DNA of 64,000 nucleotides from Motiliproteus sp048265065 (GCA_048265065.1 JBLXCH010000006.1:8725-72724), one strand, 5' to 3'; shown: positions 1-8,653, counted from the stretch's first letter. Program-made: numbers and translations. The notes: a model not told the origin generated them from the sequence alone.

Positions 1-173
1 CCAAAAGGAAGTCCACCAATACCCAACGCAATATCAAGTCCTAACGAACCGGTAGAAACCGCAGGGATTGCTTCCCGCGGCTGGTCGCCCATTCGCATTA
101 CCGCGCCTTTACCAAACTGACGCTCGATTTGACCTAAAGCGGCGGAAAGCGCTTTCTTTTTGTTGTCGTCCAT
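1..173 (-). CDS. recA: RecA recombinase, 5' end only (cut by window edge)
   Basis: RecA binds single-stranded DNA, drives homologous recombination and activates LexA self-cleavage in the SOS response. Only the first 57 codons are inside the window. The protein starts MDDNKKKAL and continues with the conserved RecA N-terminal stretch, including GKGAVMRMGD and GSLGLDIALG, running toward the Walker A loop that lies beyond base 1. The start is the ATG at 173-171, preceded by a TGGGGT ribosome site. A LexA box sits 47 bases upstream. RecA family identity is certain from the sequence. cinA, usually next to recA in related genomes, is not on the upstream side in this window. Confidence 0.96.
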   Translation of the reverse strand, partial: MDDNKKKALSAALGQIERQFGKGAVMRMGDQPREAIPAVSTGSLGLDIALGIGGLPF

Positions 174-219
174 TGCCAGACCCCATTTTATTTGGTGAAT
201 ACTGCCAGCACTCAAAGTA

Positions 220-235
220 CTGTATATTTAAACAG
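220..235. promoter_or_regulatory. LexA (SOS) box of recA
   Basis: The site reads CTGTATATTTAAACAG, an exact CTGT-N8-ACAG match to the gammaproteobacterial LexA operator, 47 bases upstream of the recA start. SOS control of recA is established for this group. Binding here is inferred from the match and position. Confidence 0.93.
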
Positions 236-365
236 GATTAAATCATATTTTTTCTAAAAGACAAAGCTTTTAAGTAAGAAACCCCATTAGCGTTACTTGG
301 CTATCCTTTTTCTTTTTCCTACATACTTTTGTTAATGCGTGCTCATCTAGTTTTTAAATCTAAAT

Positions 366-384
366 AATAACTGTTACTATTATC
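366..384 (-). promoter_or_regulatory. Possible Fur-family operator
   Basis: Read on the minus strand, GATAATAGTAACAGTTATT matches 13 of 19 positions of the Fur consensus GATAATGATAATCATTATC. It has ATAATA/TATTAT arms and lies 25 bases before the start at 409. The match is weak in AT-rich DNA. A Fur-family regulator (Fur, or a nickel sensor of the same fold) is a guess from the nickel SOD context. Confidence 0.35.
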
Positions 385-408
385 TTTTATAAATTGTTCG
401 GTGAAAGT

Positions 409-858
409 ATGGATAAGTGGCAGGCACTAATGCGCAAAGCAAAGCAGCGCTACCAAGACAGAAACTACCAACAAGCGATCGACCTTAATCTCGAAGCTAT
501 TGTCATTGCACAAAAGTCATTTGCACAGACTTTTATTGTCGACCCTAATAAAGCTATTGCGATGGTACTTGTGAGTCACTTTAGCTTGATTGATGGTTAC
601 GAAGCGCAGGCTGATTTTTTAACAGCACGCCAATGCTTTGAATCAGCTGCTGACTTCCTACTCGCAGTTAAAGCAGATTACCCTCTTAACGAAGCACAAA
701 AACAGTCATTGATACAGGGCGCACAAAAGCTGAAGCACGAGTGGGCAACCTTTTATCGTAACCACAACCAAACTCTCATGGGTTCACCGCTCATACATGC
801 ACCCTCTATTGCTGACAGAATTGGTAGCCTATTTACAACACCAATGCCTTTACATTAG
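409..858 (+). CDS. TPR-like helical protein, function unknown
   Basis: I do not recognise a characterised family. The 149-residue protein has no signal peptide or membrane segment and looks all-helical. Residues 1-40 (KAKQRYQDRNYQQAIDLNLEAI) resemble one tetratricopeptide repeat, and a second repeat-like segment lies near residues 70-90 (ADFLTARQCFESAADFL). An upstream TTG at 394 is in frame, but the ATG at 409 with GGTGAAAGT before it is the better start. The gene lies 134 bases ahead of the nickel superoxide dismutase operon on the same strand, so a role there (adaptor or chaperone) is possible but only inferred from position. Confidence 0.7.
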   Translation: MDKWQALMRKAKQRYQDRNYQQAIDLNLEAIVIAQKSFAQTFIVDPNKAIAMVLVSHFSLIDGYEAQADFLTARQCFESAADFLLAVKADYPLNEAQKQSLIQGAQKLKHEWATFYRNHNQTLMGSPLIHAPSIADRIGSLFTTPMPLH

Positions 859-991
859 CCACTATCTCTCAATAGAAAGCGCTCAATTTCATCCAACATC
901 TAAGCAACAGAATTGCTTTATAAAACAGAAACCCAACCACCTCGTCGATCAATTACTGATCAATGACACAAACCAATAAGGAAGGATCATT

Positions 992-1183
992 ATGCTAAGA
1001 ACAACGTTAGCAACTTTGACAGGGTTGTTTTCAACCTTCGCCCTTGCTCATCCAGGACATGATCATGCTCACTGGTTGAGTGACCCTATCCATTTACTTT
1101 CTGTACTCGCCATTGTCGCGGTCATTACCACGGGCGCGACAGTTTACAAGAAGAAACAAGCTCAGCAGAAAAAGGAGAAATAA
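992..1183 (+). CDS. Small His-rich single-pass membrane protein ahead of sodN (HupE-like N-terminus)
   Basis: This 63-residue protein has a signal peptide ending ALA at about residue 19, then HPGHDHAHW, one membrane helix at about residues 34-52 and a lysine-rich tail. If cleaved after ALA, the mature chain begins with histidine and carries four His in eight residues, a plausible nickel or copper ligand set. The layout resembles the first part of HupE/UreJ nickel permeases (AHPGH followed by a helix), but is far too short for a transporter. A strong AAGGAAGG ribosome site precedes the ATG. The stop is 2 bases before sodN, so the two are almost certainly cotranscribed. A metal-handling role for the nickel enzyme is inference. 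Confidence 0.8.
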   Translation: MLRTTLATLTGLFSTFALAHPGHDHAHWLSDPIHLLSVLAIVAVITTGATVYKKKQAQQKKEK

Positions 1184-1185
1184 CT

Positions 1186-1692
1186 ATGCTACATTCGATT
1201 TTAAGCGCCTATGACAACCTTGTCGGTGTACCAACTGCTTCTGCCCATTGCGACATCCCTTGCAAAATTTATGACCCGATTACCGCGCAAGTCGCTGTTC
1301 TCACGATGATTCGCATTAACGACCTTATTGCTGAGCTTGCAGAAAAAGACAGTTTATCGATTAAAGACCATGCTCAGCTGGCCCGTTTAGTGGCAGAAAA
1401 AGAAGAGCACGGCATCAGAGTCAAAGAAGACATTCGCGTTATTTGGGGCGACTATTTTAAGCAACCACAGTTTGATCAAGTTCCACAGGTAAACGAGCTT
1501 GTTCACAGCATCATGTTACAAGCATCTAAAGCCAAGCAAGGTATTGATCGTACCGACGCGGTCACATTGCTTGAATTAGTGAATCAATTTGCAGATGCAT
1601 TTTGGTTAACCAAGGGTGTAGAAACCTACAAGGCAGCTAGCCCTTATCCACCTGCTTTGCCGGTTGTCTACCCGAAACTAGAAGCGCTATAA
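1186..1692 (+). CDS. sodN: Nickel superoxide dismutase precursor
   Basis: SodN converts superoxide to oxygen and hydrogen peroxide using one nickel ion. The nickel hook is plain: after a 20-residue propeptide ending PTASA comes HCDIPCKIYDP, matching the family motif HCxxPCxxY, with His1, Cys2 and Cys6 as ligands and Tyr9 at the active site. The mature chain would be about 148 residues and largely helical, as in the family. The start is the ATG at 1186, with AAAGGAG in front. The maturation protease gene follows after 3 bases. This SOD spares iron, which fits its place next to a large iron-uptake island. The propeptide must be cut before His21 for activity. Confidence 0.95.
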   Translation: MLHSILSAYDNLVGVPTASAHCDIPCKIYDPITAQVAVLTMIRINDLIAELAEKDSLSIKDHAQLARLVAEKEEHGIRVKEDIRVIWGDYFKQPQFDQVPQVNELVHSIMLQASKAKQGIDRTDAVTLLELVNQFADAFWLTKGVETYKAASPYPPALPVVYPKLEAL

Positions 1693-1695
1693 AAA

Positions 1696-1983
1696 ATGCT
1701 CCGCTTGATCAAAGTTAAAGGGTCGAGCATGGCTCCTAAGCTGACCGACGGTGACTTCGTCATCGCCAGTCAGCTTTACTTCACCCTTAACGTAGGCGAT
1801 CTGGTCGTCGTGGAACACCCCATTTATCAACGCATCATCAAACGTGTGGCTGCTATCGAAAATAATAATTTACAACTGACCGGCGAGAACAACGCAAGTG
1901 TCAGCACAGCGAGCATGGGGTGGTTGGCAACAACATCAGTTAAGGGGAAGGTCTTCTACTCAGTGCGTAAACCTAAGCGATAA
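1696..1983 (+). CDS. sodX: Nickel-type superoxide dismutase maturation protease
   Basis: SodX is a small S26-type peptidase that removes the SodN propeptide and exposes the nickel-binding His1. The 95 residues carry the signal-peptidase box around GSSMAPKLTDGD (nucleophile Ser about residue 11) and the general-base Lys region RIIKRV near residues 50-56. There is no membrane anchor, unlike LepB, which fits cleavage of a cytoplasmic precursor. It lies 3 bases after sodN and ends the operon. The pairing with an unmistakable SodN makes the assignment secure although the protein is short. Confidence 0.9.
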   Translation: MLRLIKVKGSSMAPKLTDGDFVIASQLYFTLNVGDLVVVEHPIYQRIIKRVAAIENNNLQLTGENNASVSTASMGWLATTSVKGKVFYSVRKPKR

Positions 1984-2028
1984 AGCACCGGTCATTTTTA
2001 ACATCCGAATAAAACATGGGACCATGCA

Positions 2029-2799
2029 CTAACATAGGCTTGCGCCCACCATCATTACTCCGTCACTGGCTCGTTGTAGCTCTATGTTAACGCCATAAGT
2101 TGCCGCTAGCGCTTGGGAAGACAGCACGTCTTCTGTACTGCCAGCAGCCACCACTTCTCCATCGTTCATTAACACAAGATGATCAGCAAAACGCGCTGCT
2201 AGGTTTAAATCATGCATTGCAATAACGGTGGTAACATCCCGTTCATCAGTGATCTCAGACAGGGTATGCATTACTTCAAGCTGACGACGCAAGTCCAACG
2301 CACTGGTTGGCTCATCCAACAAAAACAACTTTGCTGGACGCACCATCGACTGACATAGAGCTACCACTTGCTGCTGCCCTCCAGAGAGCTCGCCAATGTA
2401 ACAATCCGCTAAGTGACTAATAGCAAATCGCTCCAAAAGGTTCGAAACGACATCAATATCCTGATCTGTCACTTGCCAATCATTTAAGTGTTTGCAAGCT
2501 AATAGGACAACTTCAAAAACGGTCAGAGCCGCCTGACTCGCATAGCTTTGCGGCATGTAACAGATATGCCTAATGCGAGAGGCATGTTCCATTAATTGCA
2601 TCTGCTCATCGCCCAAAAACACCTGTCCCGTTTGAGGCGTCAACAAGCCAGAAATACAGCGGAATAAGGTAGATTTTCCCGCTGCATTAGGGCCAAGTAA
2701 TGCGGTTAATTTACCACTGGGAATATCGCCTGTGTGTACCGAGCGCAGGACCGACTTGCTTGGGTAGGAAAATGACAACCCTGTGACGTTGAGCTTCAT
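2029..2799 (-). CDS. ABC transporter ATP-binding protein, iron-chelate importer (cassette 1)
   Basis: This cytoplasmic ATPase of the FecE/FhuC/BtuD family should power the permease encoded just upstream. Visible motifs are Walker A GPNAAGKST near residue 36, the ABC signature ELSGGQQQ near 140, Walker B LFLLDEP followed by TSALD, and the H-loop AMHDLN. The ATG at 2799 is chosen over an in-frame TTG at 2805 because GGAG lies 9 bases upstream and the ATGA overlap with the permease stop is typical. It is the last gene of the receptor, binding protein, DUF2218, permease, ATPase series. The exact ligand cannot be read from the ATPase. Confidence 0.9.
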   Translation of the reverse strand: MKLNVTGLSFSYPSKSVLRSVHTGDIPSGKLTALLGPNAAGKSTLFRCISGLLTPQTGQVFLGDEQMQLMEHASRIRHICYMPQSYASQAALTVFEVVLLACKHLNDWQVTDQDIDVVSNLLERFAISHLADCYIGELSGGQQQVVALCQSMVRPAKLFLLDEPTSALDLRRQLEVMHTLSEITDERDVTTVIAMHDLNLAARFADHLVLMNDGEVVAAGSTEDVLSSQALAATYGVNIELQRASDGVMMVGASLC

Positions 2800-3917
2800 G
2801 ACCAATTTCTCCGCCTAACCGACAGAATCAAGCTGACAAAGAAAGGAATCCCGATCAACGAAGTGATGATACCTATCGGATAAATAACTCCTGGTGTGAC
2901 GGTTTTACTAATCAGCGAGGTTAATGACATCATCAAGGCGCCACACAACATCGCCACCGGCAAAAAGAATCGCTGATCTTCACCCACAAGCATTCGCGCA
3001 ATATGCGGACCCACCAAGCCAACAAATCCGATAGTACCAACAAACGACACGGCCGTGGCCGCCAGTAGCGATACCGCCACCAGCACTTGGATGCGAAGGC
3101 GCTGTGCATTAATCCCTAATGCAATGGCTCGATCATCACCTAGTCTTAATGCCGTTAGCGACCAGCTTTTTGCCATGAAGAAAGGAATGACAACGGCGAT
3201 CACAAGCAAACATATGCCAACTTTTTCCCAGTTTGATCGGGACAACGAGCCCATCATCCAAAATACAATTTGCACCAACTGAACATCATTAGCCGCGTAT
3301 TGTAAGAGACCTAGCAGCGCGTTAAAGGTAAACAATAGAGCAATACCGATCAGCACCATTGTCTCGCTTGATGCACCTCGAAAGCGGGTCAGCATAAACA
3401 GCAACCAAGCCGTTAATAGCGAGAATAAAAAAGCACTCGCGGTAATTAACAGGCTGCCGCCAAATACCAACCATTGCTCGCCTAACACAATCGCGAGCGC
3501 TGCACCGAAGGCCGCCGCCGACGAAATCCCTAGAGTAAAGGGATCGGCCAGTGGGTTGTTCAGTATTGTTTGCATCTCAGCGCCTGCTGCCGCCAACATG
3601 GCGCCAACAACAATAGCCATGAGCGCGATAGGCAAACGTAGATCCCAAATAATGATGGAAAGCTGCTTACCTTCTGACTCAGGGTCAAGCAACACATTCA
3701 CTATCTGCGCAAGCGAATAATTGCCAGGACCGATAGCAACATCCAACACTAGACTAACCATTAACGCGACGACGAACAGCGTCAGCACGATTAGCCGAGA
3801 ACGACTGCGTTTACGGTATTTGAACTTAGTCGCGTCAATAGTGCTGCTCGTAGTTTTTTGAACACTGTTTATCGCATTACCTGTCACTTTATCAATAACG
3901 CCGGGGGCTTTACTCAC
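2796..3917 (-). CDS. FecCD-family permease, iron-chelate importer (cassette 1)
   Basis: An inner-membrane permease of the FecCD/BtuC family with about ten hydrophobic segments from residue 45 onward. Family landmarks include the ALNNPLADPFTLG-like segment (here ILNNPLADPFTLG) and GFVGLVGPHIARMLVG near the coupling region. The first 45 residues form a polar extension that cassette 2 only partly shares. A TTG at 3935 is possible, but the GTG at 3917 gives a four-base GTGA overlap with the preceding gene and is preferred. It would form a dimer served by the ATPase at 2029-2799 and the binding protein at 4207-5328. Confidence 0.88.
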   Translation of the reverse strand: MSKAPGVIDKVTGNAINSVQKTTSSTIDATKFKYRKRSRSRLIVLTLFVVALMVSLVLDVAIGPGNYSLAQIVNVLLDPESEGKQLSIIIWDLRLPIALMAIVVGAMLAAAGAEMQTILNNPLADPFTLGISSAAAFGAALAIVLGEQWLVFGGSLLITASAFLFSLLTAWLLFMLTRFRGASSETMVLIGIALLFTFNALLGLLQYAANDVQLVQIVFWMMGSLSRSNWEKVGICLLVIAVVIPFFMAKSWSLTALRLGDDRAIALGINAQRLRIQVLVAVSLLAATAVSFVGTIGFVGLVGPHIARMLVGEDQRFFLPVAMLCGALMMSLTSLISKTVTPGVIYPIGIITSLIGIPFFVSLILSVRRRNWS

Positions 3918-4204
3918 TGCGCGTCCGTTTCCCAAATGGCTTCAGAATTTTTTAATTCGCCATACCGTAAAGCATGACTTTCGATCACATTCTTAGCTTT
4001 TTCCAGACCCTCTTCAGTTTCCGCTTTAACAGTAAAAAGCATGGTTTCACCAACCACAGACATGTAACAGTCACCCATTGGAAAGGCTACCGTGGCAGCA
4101 TCCTCTTCTCGAGCAACCTCGACTTTGCGACCAAAATGCTTACATAGAGAATCGAAATAAGCGTGACTCTTAACCGCTTTCAATTGAAGTTTTGCAGACA
4201 ACAT
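3914..4204 (-). CDS. DUF2218 family protein (cassette 1)
   Basis: A 96-residue soluble protein that I recognise as DUF2218 by LCKHFGRKVEV near residues 20-31 and the alternating strand pattern that follows. It has no signal peptide, so it is cytoplasmic. The function of the family is not established. It lies inside an iron-chelate ABC operon, between binding protein and permease, with tight spacing (2 bases after the binding protein, GTGA overlap with the permease). A paralogue at 24687-25028 accompanies the second cassette. This repeated linkage suggests a role in handling the imported ligand or its metal, which is inference. Confidence 0.88.
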   Translation of the reverse strand: MLSAKLQLKAVKSHAYFDSLCKHFGRKVEVAREEDAATVAFPMGDCYMSVVGETMLFTVKAETEEGLEKAKNVIESHALRYGELKNSEAIWETDAQ

Positions 4205-4206
4205 AG

Positions 4207-5328
4207 TTAATTACTCACAGATACAGCATACTCACCTGACAAATCCACCTCACCAAAGCCAGACAACAGCTGGTTTAACGTTTCTTCAGGTTGTAAATCG
4301 TTGAATATTTCAGGGTGTAGCCATTGGGCTATCTTTTGTAGGGCGTACACATTTAATGGCGAATTATAAAAATGGTGCCACAGACCATAGGCTCGGCCTT
4401 CGACCACCGCAGGTAAGCCTTCTATACCTTCGCGTTTTAACACAGCTTTAAGCGATGCTTTCGCTTGGGCTTTATCCGTACCAGCACCTAAAACAACACG
4501 TTTGAACTCAATAGATTCATCCTGCTTAGGTGCACCTATTGCAGTACCAATATAAACCTCCGGTGCGGTTGCCATCACATGCTCTAAACTCAGCTCACCC
4601 ACTGAACCTGGCAACAACCCTTTGGCGACATTGCAACCTCCGGCGGCATCAATCAAATCAGCAAACATGCCTTTGGCAATAGTGATGCAGCAGGGCGAAT
4701 CGGTGTCTACTCGCACTTCTAATAACACGGTAGGGCAGTGTTTAGGGGATACTTCCTTTAGCCGCTCAGTGACCTTAGCCACTTCTTTTTCATAAAAATC
4801 AGTGAACGTTCTAGCTTGCTCATCTAAACCTAAAACCTTGCCAACGATTTCGACACTTTTCGCCGTATTAGCCAATGGATCTTGACGAAAGTCGATAAAG
4901 ACAACAGGGATACCTGCCTCTTCTAATCGATCGACGATATGACGTGAACGTGCACCCGGTCCGTGGCCTTGTAGACCAAAGATAGCAACATCCGGATCAG
5001 CAATAATCGCCTGTTCAACACTCACCGATTGCTCGGACGTTTGGCCAAATGTCGTGACCTCATCTATTTCAGGAAAAGCTCTTTGATAATGTGCATAACC
5101 CGCAGGATCAAAGCGCCGAAACTCATCCATCATTGCCGCCACACGGGTTAATGGTTTTTCCACCCCCAGCACACCCAAAACAGCCAAAAAGCGCCCTTCA
5201 CCCAGTAACACTTTTTCGGCCGGCTGCTGTAAAACCACTTCTCGACCAGCCACATCAACAAATCGAACTTGCGCGTGAACTGTTAAGGAAAAAAAACAGA
5301 TAAAAACTGTAAAGAAAACCTTAGTCAT
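4207..5328 (-). CDS. Periplasmic iron-chelate binding protein (cassette 1)
   Basis: A 373-residue class III (FecB/FhuD/BtuF-type) binding protein with a signal peptide ending VHA at residue 19. It delivers ligand from the outer-membrane receptor to the FecCD permease. Distinctive segments are GHGPGARSRH (121-130), a vicinal Cys-Cys at 213-214 and WHHFYNSPLN (317-326). All three recur in the binding protein of cassette 2, so the two probably bind related ligands. The ATG start at 5328 is clear. It is separated from the upstream receptor by a hairpin terminator at 5411-5440. The ligand is unknown; ferric siderophore or haem are both possible. Confidence 0.9.
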   Translation of the reverse strand: MTKVFFTVFICFFSLTVHAQVRFVDVAGREVVLQQPAEKVLLGEGRFLAVLGVLGVEKPLTRVAAMMDEFRRFDPAGYAHYQRAFPEIDEVTTFGQTSEQSVSVEQAIIADPDVAIFGLQGHGPGARSRHIVDRLEEAGIPVVFIDFRQDPLANTAKSVEIVGKVLGLDEQARTFTDFYEKEVAKVTERLKEVSPKHCPTVLLEVRVDTDSPCCITIAKGMFADLIDAAGGCNVAKGLLPGSVGELSLEHVMATAPEVYIGTAIGAPKQDESIEFKRVVLGAGTDKAQAKASLKAVLKREGIEGLPAVVEGRAYGLWHHFYNSPLNVYALQKIAQWLHPEIFNDLQPEETLNQLLSGFGEVDLSGEYAVSVSN

Positions 5329-5410
5329 AATGTAGCCCGCGTTTGATGATTAACTCTCATAGCTAATTTCCATTGCCTTTGTTTATTGCTACCTAATGTC
5401 TTACCCCTCA

Positions 5411-5440
5411 ACGAAAAGAAACCCGCTAATCAATAACGGG
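5411..5440 (-). terminator. Hairpin terminator or attenuator between receptor and transporter genes (cassette 1)
   Basis: On the minus strand a 7-bp stem (CCCGTTA/TAGCGGG with one G-T pair, 5-base loop) is followed by TTTCTTTTC. It lies 32 bases after the receptor stop and would trim transcription into the binding-protein operon. Confidence 0.6.
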
Positions 5441-5471
5441 CCTCTAAAGGGGAAATGTAAAACAAGTATTG

Positions 5472-7547
5472 CTAGAATTGATAACTCGCATACAGGTTCA
5501 ATTCGCGCCCAGGTTCAGGCAAGCCATAAGGGTCCGTTCCGCTGTCTCTACTGAAATAAGTCCCCTGATCATAAAAGAACTTATCGAACACATTGTTCAC
5601 AGCAAAGCCGACAGACAGGTCGTCATTCGGTTTCCATTCAGCAAAGAAATCGTGCACCGCGTAACCGGCTTTTTCACCCTGACCGTCTTGTACATCAGTT
5701 AACCTTTCAACAAAGCGAGCATCCCACCCAAGCATCACGCTGTCTGAGAAATCGTATTCAAAACCGAGCACCCACGTCCGTCCATAAGACGTACCTAACC
5801 CCATGTCACCACTGGACAAAGGTTCACCATTCAGTTCAGGTTTGCTATGAGACACACCGGCGTTAACAATCAATTCGTCAAAGTAATAAGCAACACGAAG
5901 TGCATAACCGGTGACTTCGACATCATCTAAATAGCTGTAACGGTTCCATGAACTATCAATCGTTTGAGCATTTTTGATCTTTTGACGATATAGCTCACCA
6001 CTCGCCGCGAAATCACCCGCGTCATATTTAAACGCCAACTCAAGGTTGTCGGACTCTTCTGCTTTAAGCTCGCCCGCCGCAAAATCACCAACCATGGTAT
6101 CAGCGCCGGTATAGCTAGAAAGGAAACTACCGCCAGATCGACCATCTTCTAAGTAGAACACCTCTGGACTACTGACCCCTTTAAACGCTTTGGCATAGCC
6201 CACACTTAATTCAAGTCCATCTGTCACTTCAACGCTTAAGGTCGCATTTGGACTAATTTTGCTATCGGCAATGTTTGTTCCACCATTGTCCGTGTAGTCG
6301 TAGTCGTCATACCGAGCACCAGTGCTTAACCGCACAGCATCAGACAACGCGACATCGGCTTGCAAGAACAGAGCGAAGACATCGGTTTCTTCATGATTAA
6401 ATGGATTCAGCGGATTAATGAGATACGCATTATCTTCTCTATACTCAACGCCATATTCGAAAGAATGGTCATCAACTACAGAGGTGTTTCTTAGGTCAAA
6501 GCCAATACTTTCAACACCACCACCATGCCATTCTCCGTTGTATACATCCACAAACGTGGGAAACGGGTCCGCCCATCGATCGCCACGCTTTTCTATTGAG
6601 CTATCGTTGTAATAAACCGTTGTTGACAGGTCGATCCAATCATTCTGCGGATTGTACTTATAATTTCCGATCCAAGATTCTCGGTCTGTTTTCTGATCAA
6701 CCGCTGCATTTTCATACGCAGGATGAAAAAGCGCGCCCATATTCGGTCTGGAATAACGCACGCCTTCATCCAAATAATCTTCATAGCTCATTGAAAAATA
6801 ATGATCTTCAGCAAAATCACCACTGAGCTTCAACCGGATATCCTGCTGAAACTGCTCAGTCTCATCCACTCGGTCTCCGCGGCCATCTTTATAATCTTCC
6901 TGAGATTCGTTTTCAGTAAAACTTGCGAGTAGACCAACATCATCATTCAACAATTGATAAGCGCTAATGTGTTTCTTCCAGCCTTGGTTATTCCCATTGA
7001 CACTGCTCTTCACTAAAACGCCGCCGGTTTCGTCACCACGCAACATGTCTTTTGCGTCTTTTAGATTAAAGTGAATAGCACCACCTAACGCACCGGCACC
7101 ATCGGCCGCATTACCCGCACCAGGCTTGATAACAATATCCTTAATTAACTCAGGCTCTATACTGACTCGGCCTTGATGGTGATAAAGATAACCGGCCTGT
7201 GTCGCCCCATCGATAGTCACATTTAACAGCGTATCTTCTAAACCACGAACGTAAATCTTCTGCGCTATAGGAGCGCCACCACCAACAGTAATCGACGGGT
7301 CAAAACGGAAAAGATCCTCTAAGTCGGATGCCTGCCTTGCCTCAATCATGTCAGCCGTTAGGGCGACGTTATATCCCTCGCTTCCCTCACCGAGCACCCG
7401 AATGGTGTTTAGTTCGAGGACATCCTTATCCTCTTCAGCCACAGCGCTCCCAGCTGAAGCTAATGCAATGATCGTTAGTGACAATAGCGTCCGTTTACAC
7501 GGTGATGCTGGAGCACCTTGTGTTAAAGATTTACGTTGGTTTTGCAT
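5472..7547 (-). CDS. TonB-dependent outer-membrane receptor (cassette 1)
   Basis: A 691-residue outer-membrane gated channel that imports a ligand using TonB and the proton-motive force. It has a signal peptide ending AVAEE near residue 40, a plug domain (residues about 50-170) with DPSITVGGG, RGLEDTLLNVTIDGA and GALGGAIHF, and a barrel ending in the terminal aromatic YASYQF required for BAM insertion. A His-His pair (YLYHHQGRVS) in the plug is shared with the receptor of cassette 2. The ATG at 7547 is preferred to a GTG at 7556. A Fur-like site lies 57 bases upstream, shared with the divergent AraC gene. Confidence 0.92.
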   Translation of the reverse strand: MQNQRKSLTQGAPASPCKRTLLSLTIIALASAGSAVAEEDKDVLELNTIRVLGEGSEGYNVALTADMIEARQASDLEDLFRFDPSITVGGGAPIAQKIYVRGLEDTLLNVTIDGATQAGYLYHHQGRVSIEPELIKDIVIKPGAGNAADGAGALGGAIHFNLKDAKDMLRGDETGGVLVKSSVNGNNQGWKKHISAYQLLNDDVGLLASFTENESQEDYKDGRGDRVDETEQFQQDIRLKLSGDFAEDHYFSMSYEDYLDEGVRYSRPNMGALFHPAYENAAVDQKTDRESWIGNYKYNPQNDWIDLSTTVYYNDSSIEKRGDRWADPFPTFVDVYNGEWHGGGVESIGFDLRNTSVVDDHSFEYGVEYREDNAYLINPLNPFNHEETDVFALFLQADVALSDAVRLSTGARYDDYDYTDNGGTNIADSKISPNATLSVEVTDGLELSVGYAKAFKGVSSPEVFYLEDGRSGGSFLSSYTGADTMVGDFAAGELKAEESDNLELAFKYDAGDFAASGELYRQKIKNAQTIDSSWNRYSYLDDVEVTGYALRVAYYFDELIVNAGVSHSKPELNGEPLSSGDMGLGTSYGRTWVLGFEYDFSDSVMLGWDARFVERLTDVQDGQGEKAGYAVHDFFAEWKPNDDLSVGFAVNNVFDKFFYDQGTYFSRDSGTDPYGLPEPGRELNLYASYQF

Positions 7548-7603
7548 CGAATACACCTGTGGCCATTAAAGCCAAATTGGAAATATTATGACATTTCCAT
7601 TAT

Positions 7604-7622
7604 GATAATGATTCTCATAATT
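7604..7622. promoter_or_regulatory. Fur box between receptor and AraC genes
   Basis: GATAATGATTCTCATAATT matches 15 of 19 Fur consensus positions, with a perfect left half. It sits in the 150-base divergent region between the receptor (minus) and the AraC regulator (plus), so one operator could control both by iron. Confidence 0.75.
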
Positions 7623-7697
7623 ATTTGCTTTTGAATAAACGTTGAATACTTTTGCGAAACAACCAAATCCCATTGTCATGGTCGGAGTCAGCGCAAC

Positions 7698-8639
7698 ATG
7701 AACGCATTAAGCAAAGCCACTGATCCCAATAACCCACAAGACAACCATCAAGTTATCGATATCACCAAGCATATTGAGGGCCACTGCACCTTTAACGAAA
7801 TGGACTTAGAACTTCGTGTACATGCGAATGACACCGTTGAAAGAATGTCTGCCCAAGCTAGCTTCACAGTAGAACCCAAGTTCACCATCACCTTAATTCT
7901 TGAGGGAGATTTAGAAGCTGCGATTGATGGCCACTCGGTAGTGATGAGCGCAAGAAACGGCCCGACCGGTTATTTATGGTTAAACACAAATGAAGCAAAG
8001 TTTGACCGCATGATCCGCTCTGGCCAAAAAGTTCGTAAGGTCACGCTCAGCCTGCCTCTGGATAAATGCCTCAAGATCTTTGATATGGCCGTGCTTTATC
8101 AAGCACTGGGCTTATCAAAGGACTCAAAACAATTTGCTATTTTAAACTGGCAGCCTACCGCTCAAACCCTGCGATATGCCGAAGAAATTTTTCTGCTTCA
8201 GCAAGATGAATACGGCTTAAAACGCTTAGAAAGCTACATCGCTGCGCTGTCTTTGCTGCAACAAGCTTTTAGCTATTGCACATCCAACAGCAACCAAACA
8301 CCGCAACTGCACGTTAATACTCGTGACGCTGGACGTGCCAGGCAGGCAAGGGCTTTTGTGCTCGATCATATCGATGAGAACCTCAGTATCGACATTGTCG
8401 CTAAGAACACCGGGATGAGCGTGAGTACCTTACAGCGTATTTTTAAAGCAACATTCGGTTGCACAGTGATGGAGTTTGTCCGTATTCGAAAGTTAGAGCT
8501 TGCTCGCCTCGCTTTATTAGATAACGGCATTTCTGTCGGTGAGGCAGCCTTCCAAGCTGGGTATTCAAATACTGCGAATTTTTCTACGGCGTTTCAACGA
8601 GAGTTTGGTTACCCGCCTTCAAGCTGCATCCAGCGCTGA
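7698..8639 (+). CDS. AraC-family regulator, PchR-like siderophore sensor
   Basis: A 313-residue transcription factor. The C-terminal 100 residues form a double helix-turn-helix AraC domain (ARQARAFVLDHIDENLSI..., then GMSVSTLQRIFKATFG and EAAFQAGYSNTANFSTAFQREFG). The N-terminal 200 residues resemble the ligand domain of PchR-type regulators, which activate siderophore receptor genes when the ferric chelate is present. Its divergent position against a TonB-dependent receptor across a Fur box is the usual arrangement. The ATG start at 7698 is preceded by GGAG. The inducer is unknown. It converges on the TPR gene at 8654 with only 14 bases between stops. Confidence 0.88.
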   Translation: MNALSKATDPNNPQDNHQVIDITKHIEGHCTFNEMDLELRVHANDTVERMSAQASFTVEPKFTITLILEGDLEAAIDGHSVVMSARNGPTGYLWLNTNEAKFDRMIRSGQKVRKVTLSLPLDKCLKIFDMAVLYQALGLSKDSKQFAILNWQPTAQTLRYAEEIFLLQQDEYGLKRLESYIAALSLLQQAFSYCTSNSNQTPQLHVNTRDAGRARQARAFVLDHIDENLSIDIVAKNTGMSVSTLQRIFKATFGCTVMEFVRIRKLELARLALLDNGISVGEAAFQAGYSNTANFSTAFQREFGYPPSSCIQR

Positions 8640-8653
8640 CTAGCTACTAGCTA

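Noticed and set aside
797..979. A 60-codon plus-strand frame overlapping the end of the TPR-like gene
   Set aside because: It overlaps 62 bases of a better gene in another frame, has no ribosome site and no family resemblance.
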